Origin: BD2-11 clade cluster bacterium bin43
Lineage (GTDB): Bacteria; Gemmatimonadota; Gemmatimonadetes; Longimicrobiales; Gaopeijiaceae
DNA: 64,000 bases
NCBI GenBank assembly: GCA_002238605.1
Contig: MPMR01000013.1
Span: 1-64,000 of the forward strand
Direction of reading: 5' to 3'
Below are positions 61,507 to 64,000 of the stretch, piece after piece; the stretch's first letter is position 1; each line of letters opens with the position of its first letter. The notes under the pieces were generated by a model, which made no database searches, was not told the origin of the DNA, and worked only from the letters and a program-made list of their open reading frames with translations. The position numbers and the translations under genes were made by a program.

Positions 61507-63291
61507 ATGAAGTCGCGTACCATTGGAAGGACCGCCGCAGGCGGGCTCGTTCTGCTTCTTTCGCTGTCCACGGCTCCGCTGGAGGCGCAGCAGCTGCACG
61601 GCGGCGAATTCCGCGCCGGAGAGAGCGCGATCGTGCACCACAACCTCATGGTGCCCATGCGCGACGGCACGCTTCTTTCCACGGATGTCTACCGGCCGGC
61701 CGCGCCGGGCCGCCATCCCGCGCTGCTGATCCGCGATCCCTACGACAACGGCTCCGACGCCGCCTCGTGGGAGGAGGGCCTGCGCTGGGCCGAGCGCGGA
61801 TACGTCTACGTCCATCAGAACGTGCGCGGGCGCTTCGACTCCGAGGGCAGCTGGTATCCCTACCTGGCCGAGGCCAACGACAGCCACGACACGCAGAACT
61901 GGATCGGCCAGCAGCCATGGTCGGACGGACAGGTGGGCACCCACGGCAACTCCTACCTGGCCACCACGCAGTGGAAGGGAGCGGAGTTCAGGTCCCCATA
62001 CCTGAAGGCGATGGCCCCCCGGGTGACCCCGTTCAACTACTACTTCGACACGGCCTATCCGGGCGGCGCCCTCGCGCTCGGCTCGCGCATCGGCTGGGCG
62101 TCGGGGATGGGCGGGCGCACCGGCCAGGCGGGCAACCCGGACTGGGACCAGGTGCTCTGGACCATGCCGCTGCTGGAGATGGGCGCGGCCACGGGCCAGG
62201 ACAATCCCTGGTGGCGCGACTTCGTGATGCATCCGACCTACGACGCCTACTGGGAAGTGCTCGACTCGGAAGCGCGCCTGGAGGATTTCGCCGCGGCTTC
62301 CCTGAATATCGGCGGGTGGTACGATGTCTTCCTCGACGGCACCCTCGTCAGCTACACGGGCATGGTTGAGAAGGGCCACAACGAGTACGCGCGGGAGAAT
62401 CAGAAGCTGCTCATCGGCCCCTGGCCGCATGCCAGCGTCCCGAACTTCGTGTACGACGGCATCGATTTCGGGCCGAACGCCACCGTCGACTTCGACAGCC
62501 TGCACGTGAAGTGGTTCGACGCCCTGCTCCAGGGAGCCGACAACGGTTATCTGGACGAGCCGCCGGTGCGGATCTTCATCATGGGCGAGAACGTCTGGCG
62601 CTCCGAGAACGAGTGGCCGATCGCCCGCACCCAGTACACGAACTACTACTTTCACAGCGGGGGCAACGCGAACGGCTCAGGCGGCGACGGGACCCTGAGC
62701 GCGGAGATGCCGGGAGCCGCCGACCCGGTCGACGAGTTCGTCTACGACCCGATGAACCCGGTCCCCACCCGCGGCGGCAACCTCATGTTCGGGCCCACGC
62801 CCCCCGGCCCCTTCGACCGGGCGGACATCGCCGAGCGGGACGACATCCTGGTGTTCACCACGCCGCCGCTGGAGGAGGCCGTGGAGGTAACCGGCCCGAT
62901 CACGGCCACGCTATACGCATCGACCACCGCGACCGACACCGACTTCACCGCCATGCTGGTTGACGTCCATCCGGACGGAAAGGCCATCAACATCGCCGAT
63001 GGCATCCTGCGCGCGCGCTATCACAGCAGTCCCGACTTCAGGGACTTCGAGCTGCTGGAACCGGGCACGGTGTACGAGTTCAACATCGATCTGTGGGCGA
63101 GCAGCAACCTTTTCCAGGAAGGCCACCAGATCCGCGTCGAGATCTCGAGCAGCAACTTCCCCAAGTACGACCGCAACCCGAACACCGGCGGCCCGGTCCA
63201 TCTCGAGACCGAAGTGCAGTCGGCCAGTCAGACGATCTACCACAACGCCCGGTATCCGTCGCACATCACGCTGCCGGTGATTCCCCGGTAG
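61507..63291 (+). CDS. Secreted CocE/NonD-family hydrolase (X-Pro dipeptidyl-peptidase-like)
   Basis: The 594-residue protein has a signal peptide (cleavage near LEAQQ) and an alpha/beta-hydrolase core: MRDGTLLSTDVYRP, YVHQNVRGRFDSEG, the nucleophile Ser149 in VGTHGNSYLATTQW, the Asp in IGGWYDVFLDG and the His in IGPWPHAS. The C-terminal jelly-roll domain (VTGPITATLYASTTATDTDF ... GHQIRVEISSSNFPKYDRN) is typical of X-Pro dipeptidyl-peptidase C. Members hydrolyse esters and amide bonds of acylated amino acids or Xaa-Pro peptides. The nucleophile elbow GNSYLA departs from the common GGSYGG. GGAG at about 61497 precedes the ATG. Confidence 0.92.
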   Translation: MKSRTIGRTAAGGLVLLLSLSTAPLEAQQLHGGEFRAGESAIVHHNLMVPMRDGTLLSTDVYRPAAPGRHPALLIRDPYDNGSDAASWEEGLRWAERGYVYVHQNVRGRFDSEGSWYPYLAEANDSHDTQNWIGQQPWSDGQVGTHGNSYLATTQWKGAEFRSPYLKAMAPRVTPFNYYFDTAYPGGALALGSRIGWASGMGGRTGQAGNPDWDQVLWTMPLLEMGAATGQDNPWWRDFVMHPTYDAYWEVLDSEARLEDFAAASLNIGGWYDVFLDGTLVSYTGMVEKGHNEYARENQKLLIGPWPHASVPNFVYDGIDFGPNATVDFDSLHVKWFDALLQGADNGYLDEPPVRIFIMGENVWRSENEWPIARTQYTNYYFHSGGNANGSGGDGTLSAEMPGAADPVDEFVYDPMNPVPTRGGNLMFGPTPPGPFDRADIAERDDILVFTTPPLEEAVEVTGPITATLYASTTATDTDFTAMLVDVHPDGKAINIADGILRARYHSSPDFRDFELLEPGTVYEFNIDLWASSNLFQEGHQIRVEISSSNFPKYDRNPNTGGPVHLETEVQSASQTIYHNARYPSHITLPVIPR

Positions 63292-63571
63292 CGAAGGCAG
63301 GAAACGGGCGCGGGAGGAGCGCGCACCCGGGCAGGTACGCAGGGGTACTTACAGGAGCGGATTTGCGGGAGCGCGCCGCCGCCAATGGCGGTGCGCGCTG
63401 ATGGCGGCGCCGGTTACCGCCGGCGGTGCGAAGCAGTCCGGACCAATCCGGACCGCCGTGCTTGCGAACGGGAAAGCCCAAGGCGTACTTTGAGGCGGCG
63501 CTATGCCCGGGAGCAGTGTGCCCCGGGGGCGCGTGCGCATTCCGCGCAGCCGTCTGCAGACGGAGGTGTTT
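63292..63571. other. Intergenic region with a GC-rich hairpin
   Basis: No gene is seen. An imperfect GC-rich hairpin (63371-63398, GCGCGC and CCGCC arms around AAT) lies about 80 bases after the CocE stop but has no T-run. The end of the region carries GGAGG at 63562-63566 before the GTG of the next gene. Confidence 0.4.
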
Positions 63572-64000
63572 GTGAGAGCTTTCCTTCCAGGAATCTCGCT
63601 CCTGGGTCTGGCCCTGTTTGTGGGCCATGATGGAGGGCGCGCGCCGAGGTCCCAATCTGCGGTCGGACTTTCCGCCCCGGCGCTCGCGGCCAGCCACATT
63701 CCCGGCGCCGCGGGCCGGTCCGCGGCGCCTCGCACCGCCCCCTCGTCCGAAGCCCTCACCGCCGTCGTCCGCCAGTACTGCCAGGTCTGTCACAACGACG
63801 CCATGATGACCGGCAACATGTCGGTCCAGGGCTTCGACGTGAGCGCCCCGTGGGAGGACTGGGAGACGGCGGAACGCATGGTCGCCAAGCTGCGCACCGG
63901 GATGATGCCTCCGCCCGGCATCCCCCGTCCGGCGGGGGACACGCTCCTTGCGCTCGTCGAGACCCTCGAGCAGGCCATCGACGGCTATGCGGCGGCCAAC
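63572..64000 (+). CDS. Secreted c-type cytochrome protein, planctomycete-type, N-terminal part (cut by window edge)
   Basis: From GTG 63572, six bases after GGAGG, 143 codons run to the window end without a stop. The product starts with a signal peptide (MRAFLPGISLLGLALFVGHD). After a linker of about 50 residues comes VRQYCQVCHND, a haem c attachment site (CxxCH), then TAERMVAKLRTGMMPPPGIP, whose MPP motif supplies the distal Met ligand. This resembles the N-terminal cytochrome domain of DUF1587/DUF1592-type (PSD/PSCyt) proteins, which are large and often paired with a DUF1552 gene. The rest lies outside the window. Confidence 0.78.
   Translation, partial: MRAFLPGISLLGLALFVGHDGGRAPRSQSAVGLSAPALAASHIPGAAGRSAAPRTAPSSEALTAVVRQYCQVCHNDAMMTGNMSVQGFDVSAPWEDWETAERMVAKLRTGMMPPPGIPRPAGDTLLALVETLEQAIDGYAAAN

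Overview
The window is GC-rich chromosomal DNA with densely packed, often translationally coupled genes (ATGA/GTGA overlaps). Its repertoire is a TonB-dependent receptor with a carboxypeptidase-regulatory-like N-terminus, a large VPS10/sortilin-type beta-propeller protein, a 6-bladed-propeller lipoprotein, many secreted amidohydrolases, a creatininase, a CocE/NonD hydrolase, an S10 peptidase and, at the right edge, a planctomycete-type c-haem protein. Together these suggest a heterotrophic, probably marine or host-associated member of the Gemmatimonadota or a related lineage. That placement is inferred from gene content only; no rRNA or marker gene is present.

Layout. 1-504 (minus) is the N-terminal part of a PD-(D/E)xK nuclease-like protein of the kind fused to defence NTPases, cut by the window edge. 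505-2400 is gene-poor and mosaic: a T-arm-like fragment, a truncated copy of the downstream tctC gene, a frameshifted DUF4143 ATPase remnant and an AbrB-like scrap. 2253-6792 is a tripartite tricarboxylate transporter (TctC-TctB-TctA) coupled to an MmgE/PrpD-family enzyme. 6872-7581 (minus) is an AbrB/PIN toxin-antitoxin pair with an inverted-repeat operator. 7705-16594 is a Dpp/Opp-type ABC transporter operon (B, C, D, F, no binding protein) enclosing a TIM-barrel hydrolase-like protein, an amidohydrolase, an aminotransferase and a Gfo/Idh/MocA oxidoreductase. 16597-23865 holds an ALO-type flavin oxidase, a membrane methyltransferase-like protein, an S10 peptidase, an EamA transporter, a threonine-dehydratase-family enzyme and a propeller lipoprotein. 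23952-25706 (minus) is an amidase with a Tat-tagged AtzG/DUF4089-like partner. 25972-26792 is a second toxin-antitoxin pair. 26853-35835 contains dehydrogenases, a DUF819 membrane protein, an SDR, a lysine-less aminotransferase homologue coupled to an active one, a 1-Cys peroxiredoxin, a hydantoinase-like enzyme and a class V aminotransferase-fold enzyme. 36026-40477 (minus) is an AstE/AspA-like deacylase, an Ldh_2 dehydrogenase, a tandem VOC protein and an amidohydrolase lipoprotein. 40609-45643 is an ABC exporter and a TonB receptor. 45676-52067 holds an amidohydrolase-2 lipoprotein, tryptophan 2,3-dioxygenase with a small coupled gene, the sortilin-type protein and a PolI-type 5'-3' exonuclease. 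52405-63291 is mainly a same-strand run of secreted hydrolases, with a radical SAM gene inserted on the other strand. 63572-64000 starts a c-type cytochrome protein.

How it works together: most of the content looks built to scavenge dissolved organic nitrogen and carbon. Secreted or lipid-anchored hydrolases cut amides, peptides and cyclic imides; TonB, Dpp and Tct systems import the products; aminotransferases, dehydrogenases and a dioxygenase degrade them. Most interesting are the putative piggy-back Tat export of an amidase, a catalytically dead aminotransferase homologue coupled to a live one, three genes whose only sensible start codons appear to be AUU or AUC, the defence-type nuclease at the left edge, and a perfect hairpin overlapping a lipoprotein signal sequence.
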